From NCBI GenBank assembly GCA_013115125.1, contig JABANN010000022.1, positions 1 through 64,000 on the forward strand: a stretch of DNA of 64,000 nucleotides. The letters are read 5' to 3'. A program made the translations under genes and the position numbers. Positions within the stretch are counted from its first letter, which is position 1; the number at the start of each line of letters is the position of its first letter. This stretch comes from Perkinsus olseni (lineage: Eukaryota; Perkinsozoa; Perkinsida). Below the pieces are notes generated by a model that had not been told where the DNA came from, did not search any database, and was given only the letters and a program-made list of their open reading frames with translations. Of the stretch, positions 62,791 to 64,000 are shown piece by piece.

Positions 62791-63300
62791 CCGACCTGAG
62801 GGGGGCTGCTGCTGCTACCTCGGAGCAGTCCTTGGCACCCCACCTGGATGGACTAAGCCGACGAGCAGGCCGGCGAACTCTCGGGCCGAGATACAAGCAG
62901 TGGGGCCCTGCCCCTGCACATCACCGTGAGAGGCAAATTCGTAGTACCTGCGATATTGACTACCAGCAGAGCCCTTTGTCTGAGCCATATCGAGAAATTA
63001 TAGCGAGTTCAGCTGATAAGTTTCGAGCCCGAGATAGCCAACCAGAAGGCAGTTCGGTTCTGCAGACGATAGTGGTGGTGCTAAGCTTGCATTGGTAAAC
63101 AGAATTGGTATGCAGTCAAAGGCTTTTAGCGTCTCGAGCTGGTCAGCCTATCTATATACTTTTTACCTCGACCGTTCAGATTCTAGCGACATCTCTGCGT
63201 TGGAGTCGCCTAGAGCGAGTGAGACAAACGACAAACCATGTATGAATGACGGCCCCGGTGAGATCGCATTGCCCCACAGGAAGGCCCCTGACTAGATTCC

Positions 63301-63699
63301 TTACAGCACTTCCTCCTCAACTTCTCTGAGTAAGGTCAGCAGCGTCTCGATACTGAGCCTTCCCTCCGTCGTAGGGAACAACCTCGCCACTAAAGCGGAC
63401 CCCTCAATGATCGAACCCAATGGCCTGTTGTCCGACACTTTGCGCGGGTCTGGGAGGACCTGCCGCCGGCAGCTGGCAGGCTCTACGCAAGCTGCTGCTG
63501 CTGATACCCCGGCAGAGGCCCACTTGCCCCCTCTAGGAGATCCCTTCACCAACAGCGTCATGAGCTCTATAAAGCCTCTGCGAGACAGTTCTCCTACAGC
63601 CACAATCATGGAACATGCTTCCAAGCGGTTACGGAAGCTACCTTCCTTTGAACCCTCATCCACACTCAGGCGACGGAACACCTGCTCTATCGTACTCAA
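63301..63699 (-). CDS. Hypothetical protein, 132 codons
   Basis: An open minus frame from ATG 63699 (MSTIEQVFRRLSVDEGSKEG) to the stop at 63301, with helical stretches (GFIELMTLLVKGSP; RLSIETLLTLLREVEEEVL). It may be the last exon of a larger gene extending upstream. The plus strand is partly open over the same bases. No family is recognised. Confidence 0.35.
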   Translation of the reverse strand: MSTIEQVFRRLSVDEGSKEGSFRNRLEACSMIVAVGELSRRGFIELMTLLVKGSPRGGKWASAGVSAAAACVEPASCRRQVLPDPRKVSDNRPLGSIIEGSALVARLFPTTEGRLSIETLLTLLREVEEEVL

Positions 63700-64000
63700 C
63701 TTGGTCGTAACGATTGCACTCAGTATTAAAAACTCATCGAACTGATGACAGCAGAGGTGACTAGGACCAATGAGACCAGTGAGAAGCCGAGCGTGCGGGT
63801 CATGCCAACTCTAGCTTGGCTTAGAGCAAGAACCCTCGTCAATAAATTCATCCAGAATGCCAATCCCCTCATACCACATTCTCAACAATTCGTACTTCGC
63901 CAAAGTTCACGCTACACTCTTCGATAAAAGCGTGAAGTCCAGTTAGGAATCCTATCCATTCGACCACCCGCCCCCAAGCCATTACCTGCAGGAACCCATC
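63700..64000. other. Window end, nothing recognised
   Basis: No supported gene. Upstream exons of the minus-strand frame ending at 63301 could lie here or beyond the window. Confidence 0.4.

Overview
This is eukaryotic nuclear DNA from a flagellated protist. Genes are dense and on both strands. Introns have GT..AG borders and are mostly about 45-110 nt. All three standard stop codons are used. The single-copy genes that can be recognised are PRP16 (splicing), syntaxin-5 (Golgi SNARE), MED7 (Mediator) and an MKS1-like B9 protein (ciliary transition zone). With tandem transporter families and a repeat-rich secreted protein, this is most consistent with an alveolate, and a Perkinsus-like species is my best guess. 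That is inference; no rRNA or other direct marker is present.

Layout. Positions 1-4 kb hold little recognisable coding sequence but three strong palindromes. Positions 4.2-8.3 kb hold a multi-exon coiled-coil gene and an EF-hand gene, both +. Positions 9.5-25.3 kb are the most striking part, all on the minus strand: three tandem intronless amino-acid transporters of the AAAP/AVT type plus a collapsed fourth copy, followed by three tandem V-ATPase subunit a genes that share one intron at exactly the same codon. Divergently from the last V-ATPase gene runs an OSCA/CSC1/TMEM63-type channel (25.7-29.9 kb, +), then the MKS1-like gene. Positions 31.2-35.2 kb are gene-poor. Next come a small dual-acylation-type protein (-), an LRR protein (+), MED7 (+), an unrecognised charged protein (+), a phosphotransferase-fold kinase (-) and a secreted repeat protein (+) interrupted by a 97-N assembly gap. 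The right end holds PRP16 (-), syntaxin-5 (-), an acidic coiled-coil protein (-), a second EF-hand protein (-) and a short unrecognised reading frame (-).

Functional picture (inference). The V-ATPase a subunits set the proton gradient of acidic organelles. AAAP/AVT carriers are typically driven by that gradient, and OSCA channels respond to osmotic or membrane stress. The 9.5-30 kb block therefore groups genes for vacuole energisation, amino-acid exchange and osmotic sensing. Both families have expanded in tandem, and V-ATPase copies 2 and 3 share a 92-nt identical tract that suggests recent duplication or gene conversion.

Limits. Splice junctions were placed by eye, using GT..AG borders, phase and remembered family conservation. 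Those of the three V-ATPase genes, the syntaxin-5 3' part, the downstream introns of MED7 and the EF-hand gene core are internally consistent. Other multi-exon genes are given as spans.
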